A DNA stretch of 64,000 nucleotides, from the NCBI RefSeq assembly GCF_003194385.1, contig NZ_LAPT01000047.1, positions 1 through 64,000 on the forward strand, read 5' to 3'. Below the pieces are notes generated by a model. The model saw only the letters and a program-made list of their open reading frames with translations, had not been told where the DNA came from and ran no database searches. Below are positions 55,749-64,000 of this stretch, piece by piece. Every line of letters begins with the position of its first letter. Position 1 is the first letter of the stretch. A program made the position numbers and the translations under genes. The stretch comes from Pokkaliibacter plantistimulans. Lineage in GTDB: Bacteria > Pseudomonadota > Gammaproteobacteria > Pseudomonadales > Balneatricaceae.

Positions 55749-57005
55749 ATGAATCTGAAGAAACTGGTCGCAGCGGTTGGTTGCGCCTCCATCGCATTGA
55801 TTGCCGCACAGAATGTTCAGGCCGCCGGAAAGGTAGAGGTGCTGCACTGGTGGACCTCGGGAGGCGAGGCCAAGGCGCTCAATGTACTCAAGGATGACCT
55901 GCAGAAAAAAGGTATTACCTGGGAGGACATGCCCGTCGCTGGCGGTGGTGGTGAGGCTGCCATGACCGTTCTGCGTGCCCGGGTGGCCTCTGGTAATCCC
56001 CCGACAGCGGCGCAGATGCTCGGCTTTGATATTCAGGACTGGGGCGCGCAGGGGGTGGTAGCCAACCTCAATGATGTGGCCAAGGAAGAGAACTGGGATA
56101 ACGTCATTCCTGCGGCCATCCAGCGTTTCTCCAAGTACGACGGCAAATGGATTGCGGCACCAGTCAACGTCCACTCCACCAACTGGGTGTGGGCCAACAA
56201 GAAAATTTTTGATGAGCTTGGCCTGACACCTCCTACCGATTTTGATGGCATGGTCAAGGCGCTGGACAAGATCAAGGCCGCTGGTTATGTCCCGCTGGCT
56301 CATGGTGGTCAGGCCTGGCAGGACGCCACTCTGTTCGACAGCGTGGTGATGACGACAGGTGGCCCTGAGTTCTACCAGAAAGCGTTGATCGATCTTGATC
56401 AGGACGCCCTCAAGTCTGACACCATGAAGCAAGTGTTCGAGCGGATGCGTATTCTGCGCAGCTATGTGGATGACAACTTCTCAGGCCGTGACTGGAACCT
56501 GGCGTCTGCCATGGTGATTGATGGCAAGGCCGGTATGCAGATCATGGGTGACTGGGCCAAGGGGGAGTTCCTCAATGCCGGCAAGAAACCCAATGAAGAC
56601 TTCCTCTGCTTCCGCTTCCCCGGTACTCAGGGCACGGTCACGTTCAACTCCGATCAGTTTGTCATGTTCAAGGTTGGCGATGACCGTGCCGAAGCGCAAA
56701 AAGAACTGGCCAAGGCCATCCTCTCTCCGACTTTCCAGAGTGCCTTTAACGTGGTCAAAGGGTCTGTGCCTGCACGCACCGATGTGTCGGATGCCGCCTT
56801 CGATGCGTGCGGCAAGAAAGGCATGGCAGATCTGAAAGAGGCGGCAGACAAGGGCACCTTGCTGGGTTCAATGGCCCATGGACATGCCGCGCCTGCCGCG
56901 GTCAAAAATGCCATGTATGACGTGATCACTGCCCATTTCAACAGCGATATGTCCGCCGAAGAAGCTGTGAAGCAGCTGGCCGGCGCAGTGGCTGGGGCGC
57001 AGTAA
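55749..57005 (+). CDS. Sugar ABC transporter substrate-binding protein (GtsA/MalE type)
   Basis: 418 residues, AAGGAG upstream. Signal peptide cleaved near VQAAG. The mature start [18 protein letters not shown] is typical of the glucose/mannose binding proteins of the Gts type in Pseudomonas-like bacteria, as are [31 protein letters not shown] and the C-terminal GSVPARTDV. It captures a sugar in the periplasm for the two permeases that follow. The exact sugar is not deducible. Confidence 0.88.
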   Translation: MNLKKLVAAVGCASIALIAAQNVQAAGKVEVLHWWTSGGEAKALNVLKDDLQKKGITWEDMPVAGGGGEAAMTVLRARVASGNPPTAAQMLGFDIQDWGAQGVVANLNDVAKEENWDNVIPAAIQRFSKYDGKWIAAPVNVHSTNWVWANKKIFDELGLTPPTDFDGMVKALDKIKAAGYVPLAHGGQAWQDATLFDSVVMTTGGPEFYQKALIDLDQDALKSDTMKQVFERMRILRSYVDDNFSGRDWNLASAMVIDGKAGMQIMGDWAKGEFLNAGKKPNEDFLCFRFPGTQGTVTFNSDQFVMFKVGDDRAEAQKELAKAILSPTFQSAFNVVKGSVPARTDVSDAAFDACGKKGMADLKEAADKGTLLGSMAHGHAAPAAVKNAMYDVITAHFNSDMSAEEAVKQLAGAVAGAQ

Positions 57006-57192
57006 CTCACAAATCGCCTTTGTCTCCTGTCGCTCTGAGCTGACGCCCTGCCATTGATGGCATGGCCTCAGCTTACGGGCTCGGAATAACCATGTTGCCC
57101 CGGTGTGCTGCACCGGTGGCGACGAGGCGGCTGGCATCGTACCTGTCTGATTACAGGTGGAAGTCGACCCGGCCGCAACAGGGTCAAGAACC

Positions 57193-58086
57193 ATGCAAAA
57201 TTACCAACGCGATTGGCTCCAGCGCATGCTGCCCAGGTTGGCACTTTCTCCCAGTCTGGCGGTGATCCTGGTCTTTGTGTACGGCTTTATCGTCTACACC
57301 AGCTATCTGTCTTCCACCAATTCAAAGATGTTCGCCTCCACCGATCTTATCGGTCTGGAGAACTACGTCAGGCTGTTCAATTTACCGAACTGGCATCTGG
57401 CACTGAAAAATCTCGGCATTTTCGGTGGGCTCTACATTCTGATCTGCGTGTGTCTGGGCCTGTTTCTGGCCATCCTGCTGGATCAGAAAATTCGCGGCGA
57501 AGGGTTGATTCGCCCGGTGTATCTCTACCCGATGGCCGTCAGCTTTATCGTCACTGGCACCGCCTGGAAGTGGTTTCTCGATCCCGGTATCGGGCTTGAG
57601 CATGTCATGCACCTGTGGGGCTGGGACAGTTTCACCTTCCGCTGGATCAAGGAGACCAACACCGCCATTTATTGCGTGGTGATTGCGGCGGTGTGGCAGT
57701 CATCCGGTTTTGTGATGGCGATGTTTCTGGCCGGTTTGCGCGGTATCGACAATGAGGTGCTGAAGGCGGCTCAGGTGGATGGTGCATCGCCTTACCATAT
57801 GTACCGGCGCATCGTGATTCCGATGCTGCGGCCGGTATTTCTGTCGGCGTTCGTGGTGCTGGCGCACATGGCCATCAAGTCCTATGACCTGATTATTGCC
57901 CTGACCAATGGCGGGCCGGGCAGGGCGACGGAGTTACCCGCCACGTTCATGTATTCGTACACCTTTACCCGCAATCAGATGGGAGTGGGGGCGGCATCAG
58001 CCGTCATCATGCTGATGACGGTAGCAGCGATCATTGTGCCTTATCTGTATTCCGAGCTGCGGGAGCGTCAACATGAGCGTAACTAG
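57193..58086 (+). CDS. Sugar ABC transporter permease (GtsB/MalF type)
   Basis: 297 residues. Met at 57193 is preferred over the in-frame start at 57157, with AGGG about nine bases upstream. Six membrane helices; the EAA loop reads EVLKAAQVDGASPYHMYRRIVIPML, the site that docks onto the ATPase (only its core EAA--G is diagnostic). The leader of 187 bases after the binding-protein gene holds no terminator that I can see. The stop lies inside the next gene (14-base overlap). Confidence 0.87.
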   Translation: MQNYQRDWLQRMLPRLALSPSLAVILVFVYGFIVYTSYLSSTNSKMFASTDLIGLENYVRLFNLPNWHLALKNLGIFGGLYILICVCLGLFLAILLDQKIRGEGLIRPVYLYPMAVSFIVTGTAWKWFLDPGIGLEHVMHLWGWDSFTFRWIKETNTAIYCVVIAAVWQSSGFVMAMFLAGLRGIDNEVLKAAQVDGASPYHMYRRIVIPMLRPVFLSAFVVLAHMAIKSYDLIIALTNGGPGRATELPATFMYSYTFTRNQMGVGAASAVIMLMTVAAIIVPYLYSELRERQHERN

Positions 58087-58960
58087 CAAAAGCGATGGTG
58101 CAGCCGTTCGCACCAGCCAGGTCATGCGGCGGGTCATTTATCTGGTCCTGCTGCTCTTTGTACTGTTCTACCTGTTGCCGCTGTTTGTGATGGTGGTTAA
58201 CTCGCTCAAGCCCCTCGATGAAATTCGCAGTGGCAATATGCTGGCGCTACCTCATATGTGGACGCTGGAGCCCTGGCTGGAAGCCTGGTCGAAGGCACAG
58301 ATAGGCGTGCAGCCCACCGGCCTCAAGCCATACTTCGTCAACTCCATCCTGATCGTGGTGCCAGCAGTCATGCTGTCCACCCTGTTCGGAGCCATCAATG
58401 GTTATGTACTGACCAAGTGGCGCTTCCCCGGCCATAAGCCAATATTTGGCCTGATGCTGTTCAGCTGCTTTATTCCTTTCCAGATTGTGCTGATTCCCGC
58501 TGCCAAGATTCTCGGCTGGCTGGGGTTGGGAGGCACCACCTGGGGGCTGGTGGCGGTGCATGTGGTCTACGGTCTGGGCTTTACCACCCTGTTCTTCCGC
58601 AATTACTACGAAGCCTTCCCGACCGAGCTGGTGCGCTCTGCACAGCTGGATGGTGCGGGGTTCTGGCAAATCTTCTACCGCATCTTACTGCCCAGCTCTG
58701 GCCCGATCATTGTGGTGACGGTGATCTGGCAGTTCACCAATATCTGGAACGATTTCCTCTTCGGTGCCTCGTTCAGTGACTATGACTCCCAGCCTATGAC
58801 CGTCGCCCTCAACAATTTGGTGAACAGTTCCACCGGCGTGAAGGCTTATAACGTCCATTTTGCCGGTGCCTTGCTGGCCGCCCTGCCCACACTCATCGTC
58901 TACGTGGTGTCAGGGCGTTATTTTGTCAGAGGCCTGATGGCGGGGTCAGTAAAAGGCTGA
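58073..58960 (+). CDS. Sugar ABC transporter permease (GtsC/MalG type)
   Basis: 295 residues from ATG with GGGAG seven bases upstream; overlaps the previous permease by 14 bases. Six membrane helices, starting with YLVLLLFVLFYLLPLFVMVVNS, and an EAA loop ELVRSAQLDGAGFWQIFYRI with the conserved Asp-Gly. Ends in YFVRGLMAGSVKG, the usual MalG-like tail. No gene for the ABC ATPase follows in the window, so the system must borrow one from elsewhere. Confidence 0.87.
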   Translation: MSVTSKSDGAAVRTSQVMRRVIYLVLLLFVLFYLLPLFVMVVNSLKPLDEIRSGNMLALPHMWTLEPWLEAWSKAQIGVQPTGLKPYFVNSILIVVPAVMLSTLFGAINGYVLTKWRFPGHKPIFGLMLFSCFIPFQIVLIPAAKILGWLGLGGTTWGLVAVHVVYGLGFTTLFFRNYYEAFPTELVRSAQLDGAGFWQIFYRILLPSSGPIIVVTVIWQFTNIWNDFLFGASFSDYDSQPMTVALNNLVNSSTGVKAYNVHFAGALLAALPTLIVYVVSGRYFVRGLMAGSVKG

Positions 58961-58988
58961 CGGGCATCACGTTTTTCCACCTGACGCT

Positions 58989-59013
58989 GGGCCAGTAACG
59001 CTGTTACTGGCCC
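58989..59013 (+). terminator. Perfect 11-base hairpin after sugar permease
   Basis: GGGCCAGTAAC pairs perfectly with GTTACTGGCCC over a three-base loop, 28 bases after the permease stop. No T run follows. It probably ends or stabilises the transporter transcript. Confidence 0.65.
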
Positions 59014-59305
59014 ATTGCTGTCAGAAGGTGTTCGCGAGCTCAGGCCAGACAGGGGCTGACGAAGGACTGTTACTCGTTAATAAGCTGGTGAGTCTGACAG
59101 GGGGCCGCGAAGGTCTTTCCAGTGCCGAGTGATTGGTGCGCGGCTGATCATCAGCAGGTTCCGGGCAAAATGTCATCGCCTGCTGGCATATACCGCTGAG
59201 CTGACCATAATCATTGATACCGCCCGACAGCCAACATCCTCTTTTTGCAGATCCGCAGTGTATGGGTGATCTGCATTTCCAGTGATCTGACAGGAGCTCC
59301 GCTTA
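59014..59305. other. Intergenic region before oxidoreductase pair
   Basis: About 290 bases without a gene. GCAGATC (59247-59253) and GATCTGC (59268-59274) form an inverted repeat just before the oxidoreductase gene and could be an operator or leader hairpin. I find no copy of the TGAAAACGTTTTCA operator here, so this unit may be under separate control. Confidence 0.4.
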
Positions 59306-60286
59306 ATGCATTTCGGAATTCTAGGTAACGCCAAGATTGCTCGTACTCAGGTGGCGCCGGCCATTATTGAGGCTGGCCATCAGATTCATGCCATTGCTTC
59401 GCGCTCGCAGGAGCAGGCGCAGGCATTTGCCGATATGTTCGGTGTTGCCCGGTGCTATGACAGTTACGAGGTTCTGTTGGCTGATGAGCAGATTGAGGCT
59501 GTCTATATTCCCTTACCCAACCACCTGCATGTGCCCTGGGCGCTGAAAGCCATTCAGGCGGGGAAGCATGTGCTGTGCGAAAAACCTATTGCCCTCGATC
59601 TGGCGGATCTGCATCCGCTGCTGGATGCCGTCAAACACAGTGACCGCGTGGTGATGGAGGCGTTCATGGTGTGTCATCACCAGCAGTGGCAGGCCATTCA
59701 TGACACCATTCTGCCCGCCATTGGCGACGTGCACGCCATCCATGCCATGTTCAGCTATGCCAATGATGACCCTGCCAACGTGCGTAATGTGGCCGAGTGG
59801 GGCGGCGGCGGTCTGCTGGATATCGGCTGCTATACCGTTCTGGCGGGTCTCTGGAGCTATGGTTGTGAACCGCTGTCCGTGCAGAGCGTGATGGATATTG
59901 ATCCGCGTTTCGGTACCGACCGCCTTACCAGCGCACTGCTCGACTTTGGTCAGGGGCGAGTACTGAACATGACGGTGTCTACTCAGCTGGCCAAGTACCA
60001 GCGTATCGTTCTGATGGGGCGCAAAGGCTGGGCGGAGCTGGATGTGCCTTTCAATCCGGCGGTAGAAGGCACCCGTATTCGCATGGAAACCGGCGGTGAG
60101 CTGGGCACTGGTCTGGAAGTTTTGCTCCCTGCGCAGAACCAGTACGCGGCGATGGTCTCCGCCTTTGTCGGGCATACTGAATCCGGCAAGGGCTGGAACA
60201 ATCTGCAGCAGTCCCATGCCTTGATTCAGGTGCTGGACAAGATTCGAATGAAGGCTCATGCACCGGTGCAGGGGGTTGTACTGTGA
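59306..60286 (+). CDS. Gfo/Idh/MocA-family oxidoreductase 1
   Basis: 326 residues, GGAG upstream. Rossmann start GILGNAKIARTQVAPAI, then AVYIPLPNHLHVPWALKAIQAGKHVLCEKPIAL with the family EKP motif (Lys at the active site), and GGGGLLDIGCYTV with the catalytic Asp region of the sugar dehydrogenase type. Uses NAD(P) to oxidise or reduce a sugar, often at C3 or C1. Followed 14 bases later by a second member of the family. Linked to the sugar transporter upstream. Confidence 0.87.
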   Translation: MHFGILGNAKIARTQVAPAIIEAGHQIHAIASRSQEQAQAFADMFGVARCYDSYEVLLADEQIEAVYIPLPNHLHVPWALKAIQAGKHVLCEKPIALDLADLHPLLDAVKHSDRVVMEAFMVCHHQQWQAIHDTILPAIGDVHAIHAMFSYANDDPANVRNVAEWGGGGLLDIGCYTVLAGLWSYGCEPLSVQSVMDIDPRFGTDRLTSALLDFGQGRVLNMTVSTQLAKYQRIVLMGRKGWAELDVPFNPAVEGTRIRMETGGELGTGLEVLLPAQNQYAAMVSAFVGHTESGKGWNNLQQSHALIQVLDKIRMKAHAPVQGVVL

Positions 60287-60300
60287 CAGGAGGAAAAGCG

Positions 60301-61320
60301 ATGAGCAGCTCGATGAAGTGGGCAGTCGTTGGCGCCAGTACGATTGCCGCAGAGTGGATGATCCCTGCCATTCGTAGTCAGGGTGATGAAGTGGTGGCGA
60401 TCTTGTCGTCAAGCGAGAGCCGGGGGCTGGACTATGCCAGCCAGCATCTGATCGCCAATGCCTATACTGATCTCGCCACCTTGCTGGCTGAGCAGAAGCC
60501 GGACGCGGTCTATATCTCCACCACCAATGAGCTGCACCGTGATCAGTGTATTCAGGCGGCACAGGCAGGCGTGCATGTACTCTGTGAAAAGCCACTGGCG
60601 CTTAATCTCGACGATGCCGTTGCCATGGTGCGCGCCTGTGAAGATGCCGGTGTGGTCATGGCGACCAATCACCATTTACGCCATGCCATTACCCATCAGG
60701 CGCTGCGTGAGCAAATAGCCAGTGGTGCGGTTGGTACGCCTTCGGCAGCAAGAGTGTTTCATGCCGTGAGCCTGCCGGAACATTTGCGCGGCTGGCGGAT
60801 AAACAAAGCCGATGCGGGCGGCGGCGTAGTACTGGATATTACCGTTCATAACGCCGATACCCTGGCATTTATTCTGGGCGAGTATCCGCTGTCGGTCATG
60901 GCCATGACCCAGAACACAGGGATGGGCGAAGGCATTGAGGACGGCGCCATGAGTGTCTGGAGGTTCCCTTCCGGGTTGCTGGCCTATACCCATGAGAGTT
61001 TTGCCACGCCTTTTGCCGATACCGGACTGGAAGTTCACGGCGATCAGGGCAGTCTGGTGGCCAAAGGCGTGATGACGCAGCAACCGACCGGCGATGTCTG
61101 GTTGCGCAATGGGGAAGGGCGCATGCGGTTACCACTGGACCATCACAATCTTTATGAAGAGGGCGTCAGTCAGTTCCGTCAGGCTATCTTCTCTGGCAGC
61201 CATCCGGCGGCGGATGGCTGGGCAGGCGTTCGTTCACTGGCGGTGGCACTGGCCGTGCTGGCCTCTGCTCGCAGTGGTAAAGAAGAGGTCGTCGATTACG
61301 GTGCAGCGGCCCCGGGCTGA
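60301..61320 (+). CDS. Gfo/Idh/MocA-family oxidoreductase 2
   Basis: 339 residues from ATG with GGAGG seven bases upstream; a GTG overlapping the previous stop (60283) is a weaker choice. WAVVGASTIAAEWMIPAI is the nucleotide-binding start (GxS in place of GxG), then AVYISTTNELHRDQCIQAAQAGVHVLCEKPLAL with EKP, and GGGVVLDITVHNADTL with the conserved Asp and His. It differs enough from its neighbour that the pair probably carries out two steps and is not a recent duplication. Its 3' end overlaps the convergent pilin-like gene by 25 bases. Confidence 0.86.
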   Translation: MSSSMKWAVVGASTIAAEWMIPAIRSQGDEVVAILSSSESRGLDYASQHLIANAYTDLATLLAEQKPDAVYISTTNELHRDQCIQAAQAGVHVLCEKPLALNLDDAVAMVRACEDAGVVMATNHHLRHAITHQALREQIASGAVGTPSAARVFHAVSLPEHLRGWRINKADAGGGVVLDITVHNADTLAFILGEYPLSVMAMTQNTGMGEGIEDGAMSVWRFPSGLLAYTHESFATPFADTGLEVHGDQGSLVAKGVMTQQPTGDVWLRNGEGRMRLPLDHHNLYEEGVSQFRQAIFSGSHPAADGWAGVRSLAVALAVLASARSGKEEVVDYGAAAPG

Positions 61321-61733
61321 GTTGCCGGACGATAAGCCTGACAGCTGGCGGGCAGCCAATACCAGGGCAACCTGACACCTGAGCAACGCCATTGAATGCT
61401 GCCCCCTTCGGTCAGGCTGGGGTTGAAGATCAGTCCGCCACCTGCAAAACGCTCGTCTTTCATGTTGACGCGCAGAATGCCATCCCGCTCCCTGATCTGG
61501 ACACTGTCGATCATATCCGGCAGTGGTTTGATGTAGCCTGCCTGTTTCAGATCCGCCGGGATGCGTTTGTTGAGCAGGTAATAGGCACCGATGTCGTCAC
61601 CGATGGCGCGTGCTACCTGCTCGGCGGTGGCCAGCTCGCTTCGGGCCTGTTGTGCCTGATAAGCAGCAACACTGCCCTGCACCGGTGTGACCAGCAGATA
61701 GCTGGCATAGAGAACGGAAAACAAATCAAGCAT
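61296..61733 (-). CDS. Pilin-like protein without a clear prepilin site
   Basis: 145 residues. Hydrophobic N-terminus (MLDLFSVLYASYLLVTPVQGSVAAY), then an amphipathic helix with EQVARAIGDDIGAYYLLNKRIPADL, and a C-terminal part GGGLIFNPSLTEGGSIQWRC ending in LPASC. The W-x-C and LPxSC pair is the disulphide loop of type IV pilins and minor pilins. The usual G/FTLIE cleavage site and Glu5 are missing, so it may be a pilin-derived protein exported or anchored another way. Convergent with the oxidoreductase gene and overlapping its end. Confidence 0.6.
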   Translation of the reverse strand: MLDLFSVLYASYLLVTPVQGSVAAYQAQQARSELATAEQVARAIGDDIGAYYLLNKRIPADLKQAGYIKPLPDMIDSVQIRERDGILRVNMKDERFAGGGLIFNPSLTEGGSIQWRCSGVRLPWYWLPASCQAYRPATQPGAAAP

Positions 61734-62090
61734 GGGGAAGCATCCTGCCTGCTCGTAAAGACGGTGTGTAGGTTGTCACGGTACTGATGGTCATGGATTA
61801 GCCGGTGCAGGTATTGCCTGAGGCAAAAGACTGAACGCTAATCCACAGTCCATAAAAGGGCTGTTATGGTACCTCCCACCCTTTCACGTGCATAGCCACT
61901 GGCTCCTTTCATCTGTATCAAAGCTTGTGCAAGGCAGGGAAAGCCCGCTATTTGTATAGGGGCCTGATCATAACCTCATGTGCGCCTGCCATGTCGAGCA
62001 GGAGTGCCGACGGTGACAGAGCGGGTTCCCGTTCTGAAAAAGCAGGTCCAAACAGCCAACTGACAGCGACCCATCAACAAGGAGTAGCGG
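61734..62090. other. Intergenic region before glycerate kinase
   Basis: About 360 bases without a supported gene, holding the divergent promoters of the pilin-like and glycerate kinase genes. Nothing in it matches the LacI operator core. AAGGAG just before 62091 is the ribosome-binding site of the kinase. Confidence 0.4.
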
Positions 62091-63227
62091 ATGCACATTG
62101 TTATCGCCCCCGATTCATTCAAGGAATGCCTGACTGCCATGGAGGTGGCTGAAGCACTGGCCGACGGACTACGAACGGCACTGCCGGATGCGCACTGTGA
62201 GCTGGTCCCCATGGCTGACGGTGGCGAGGGAACCACCGCGACCCTGTTACAGGCGCTGGGGGGCGAGCGTGTTGATGTGGAGGTGCATGGGCCATTGGGC
62301 GGGAAAACCTGGGCCTATTTTGGCCTGATTGATCAGGGTAAGACCGCCGTTATGGAAATGGCTGAAGCCAGCGGATTGCATCTGGTGCCACCCGACCAGC
62401 GCAATCCGTTGCTGACCAGCAGTTTTGGTACGGGGGAGTTGATTGAAGCGGCCCTGACGCGCGGGGCACAGCGTATTGTGCTGGGTATTGGCGGCAGCGC
62501 GACCAATGACGGTGGAGCAGGGATGCTGATGGCATTGGGAGCGACCCTGCTTGATCAGACCGGTGCACCGATTGCGCTGGGCGGTGCGGCGCTGGCTATG
62601 CTGGCCAGCCTTGATCTGTCGACGCTTGATGCGCGGTTGGCACAGGTGCAGATCGATATCGCCTGTGATGTGACTAATCCACTGTGTGGGGAGCGTGGGG
62701 CATCTGCTGTCTTTGGTCCACAGAAAGGAGCCAGCCCGGAGCAGGTGATACAGCTGGATCAGGCATTGCTGCACTTCGGCGCCATGCTGGCGGGTCAGAG
62801 TGGTCGTGATGCGCTCAATCATCCCGGTACGGGCGCGGCAGGGGGTCTGGGGGCTGGGCTGTTTGCCGGTCTGGGAGCGGAGTTGCGGCCGGGTATTGAG
62901 CTGGTAATTGATACGGTACAGCTGGAAGACAAGATCGCGGCAGCTGATCTGGTGCTGACAGGCGAAGGGCGCATTGATCACCAGACTATATATGGCAAGA
63001 CCCCATTTGGGGTGGCTCAGGTGGCACAGCGTCTGGGCAAGCCGGTGATTGCGGTGGCGGGGAGTGTAGGCGAAGGCTACGAGATAGTGCATCAGCATGG
63101 CATCAACGCGGTATTCAGTATCAGCCCCGGGCCGCAGAGCCTGCTGCAGGCACTTGCCAGCGGCAAGGAGCAACTGACCAGAACCGCACGCAATATCGGT
63201 GAAATGCTTAAGCTCCCTGCCAGATAG
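62091..63227 (+). CDS. Glycerate kinase (GarK/GlxK family)
   Basis: 378 residues, the family length. It phosphorylates D-glycerate with ATP, to 2-phosphoglycerate in the GarK/GlxK group. Signatures: IAPDSFKECLTAMEVAEAL, VPMADGGEGT, the glycine-rich LGIGGSATNDGGAGML, GPQKGAS, GAAGGLGAGL and LTGEGRIDHQTIYGKTP. AAGGAG seven bases before the ATG. It brings glycerate from sugar acid, glyoxylate or glycerate-glycoside breakdown into central metabolism, which fits a carbohydrate-use region. Confidence 0.92.
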   Translation: MHIVIAPDSFKECLTAMEVAEALADGLRTALPDAHCELVPMADGGEGTTATLLQALGGERVDVEVHGPLGGKTWAYFGLIDQGKTAVMEMAEASGLHLVPPDQRNPLLTSSFGTGELIEAALTRGAQRIVLGIGGSATNDGGAGMLMALGATLLDQTGAPIALGGAALAMLASLDLSTLDARLAQVQIDIACDVTNPLCGERGASAVFGPQKGASPEQVIQLDQALLHFGAMLAGQSGRDALNHPGTGAAGGLGAGLFAGLGAELRPGIELVIDTVQLEDKIAAADLVLTGEGRIDHQTIYGKTPFGVAQVAQRLGKPVIAVAGSVGEGYEIVHQHGINAVFSISPGPQSLLQALASGKEQLTRTARNIGEMLKLPAR

Positions 63228-63246
63228 AGCAGGGCTTCTGGTTGGA

Positions 63247-63708
63247 CTACTTGTGGAGGATATAACTGGTTCTAACCTTGTCGCTGCCAACCACCGCGGT
63301 CAGTGTGCTGGCAAGCGTATCCATTTCAGTAAAGCCACGCAGGCGCTGGACCTGTCCGAAGCGATGATGGACCAGAATGGAGTCGATATTTCTGAACTTG
63401 CGTTGCAGGGTCAGACGGTCAATATCCGTCAGCAGGGTGGTTCGCAGGTTGTCACCCTGGCTGACCTGCAGCTCGGTATCGGTAAGGGTGAGGCGAATAT
63501 GTCCGGCCTCGTCGCGCCAGTAGGCCAGATGCTGATACTTGTGCCATGCCAGCCAGAACATCATCGGTGCAAAGATATACATTTGATACTGGTTGTTCTT
63601 GTACCCCAGATACAGCGCACCGATTCCCAGGAGCACCAGCACGACGGCAAAGATCTGAATATTGCGCTGTTGGCTGCGAATAAAGGCGGGGCTGATGCTG
63701 AAAGTCAT
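63247..63708 (-). CDS. Hypothetical protein with two membrane helices
   Basis: 153 residues. Two hydrophobic helices at about 18-36 and 42-56 (NIQIFAVVLVLLGIGALYLGY and MYIFAPMMFWLAW), then a soluble part of about 90 residues with alternating strands, resembling a small PH-like domain after a helical hairpin. No family recognised with confidence. Convergent with the glycerate kinase gene, 19 bases apart. Confidence 0.6.
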   Translation of the reverse strand: MTFSISPAFIRSQQRNIQIFAVVLVLLGIGALYLGYKNNQYQMYIFAPMMFWLAWHKYQHLAYWRDEAGHIRLTLTDTELQVSQGDNLRTTLLTDIDRLTLQRKFRNIDSILVHHRFGQVQRLRGFTEMDTLASTLTAVVGSDKVRTSYILHK

Positions 63709-63812
63709 AGGGTGTGGCTCGGCAGTTAAGGCGAGGCCACACTATACCTTATCCCGCTGGGTATACCTCAACTCCCCTTGCGCGTGATGGCGGCGAGTTA
63801 CAGCGGGATATC

Positions 63813-64000
63813 TCAGAGGCCCTGACCAAACAAGGCTTTCAGGTCGATGGTAGAGTCTTTCCCCAGCTGCTGGCGGTGGCTGTCCATCCATAATGCGGCC
63901 TGCACACGGCCCATATCGCGCAACATCTCAAAGAAGGGCAGATAGGCCACCAGTTTGGATTCGGTCGGCAGGGCAAACATGCGCTCATCAGGGTCTATCA
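63813..64000 (-). CDS. C-terminus of probable patatin-like phospholipase (partial)
   Basis: Only the last 62 codons lie in the window; the gene continues past the right edge. The tail has LVAYLPFFEMLRDMGRVQAA and then LGKDSTIDLKALF before the stop. A LRDxGRxxAxxWL block followed by a STxDL end is what I know from patatin-like phospholipases of pseudomonads. The catalytic Ser-Asp dyad is outside the window, so the call rests on this short tail. Confidence 0.5.
   Translation of the reverse strand, partial: IDPDERMFALPTESKLVAYLPFFEMLRDMGRVQAALWMDSHRQQLGKDSTIDLKALFGQGL

Overview
The window looks like a piece of chromosome from a GC-rich gammaproteobacterium. Several things point that way: a gammaproteobacterial LexA box (CTGT-N8-ACAG), a YaeQ protein, a helicase IV-like protein, SyrD/PvdE-type exporters, a Gts-type sugar ABC system, and a type III effector with its chaperone. 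The species cannot be named from sequence alone. I see no rRNA, tRNA, CRISPR array or intact insertion sequence.

Bases 344-32155 hold one co-directional biosynthetic locus. Three giant genes form a hybrid NRPS-PKS line: C-A-T-KS-AT-ACP (344-6889); docking-C-A-T-C-A(Ser)-T-KS-DH-KR-ACP-ACP-C-A-T-C (6886-23340); and A(with embedded methyltransferase)-T-TE (23419-27033). Behind them are an Sfp-type phosphopantetheinyl transferase, two SyrD/PvdE-family half-transporters and a type II thioesterase, all joined by 1-4 base overlaps. The line starts with a C domain and ends with a TE. The simplest reading is an acylated (lipo-)peptide-polyketide built from five amino acids and two malonate extensions, with a serine, probably branched-chain residues and a C-methyl, N-methyl or O-methyl mark near the C terminus. 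I do not recognise the product.

On the same strand 58 bases later come a CesT-like type III secretion chaperone and an M91 (NleD/HopH1-like) zinc metalloprotease effector (32214-33648). This places a host-targeting effector directly behind the metabolite locus.

Bases 33746-45307 are mixed. They hold an exported protein, a diaminopropionate ammonia-lyase-like enzyme divergent from an orphan TAXI solute-binding protein, two DUF697-like membrane proteins, an SPFH protein, and a four-gene minus-strand operon. That operon encodes a membrane sensor, a sensor-MFS fusion, a solute-binding protein and a GNAT acetyltransferase. Bases 45514-52195 carry YaeQ, a UvrD/HelD helicase, a small exported protein and a tandem pair of acyltransferase-3 membrane enzymes.

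At 52232-52717 there is a UmuD-like protein under a perfect LexA box, but the catalytic Ser and Lys and the self-cleavage site all appear substituted. Bases 53012-63227 look like a carbohydrate-use region: a LacI regulator with a 26-base perfect palindrome, a DUF1479 oxygenase-like protein, a Gts-type binding protein with two permeases but no ATPase, two Gfo/Idh/MocA oxidoreductases and a glycerate kinase, with a pilin-like gene in between. The window ends inside a probable patatin-like phospholipase gene.
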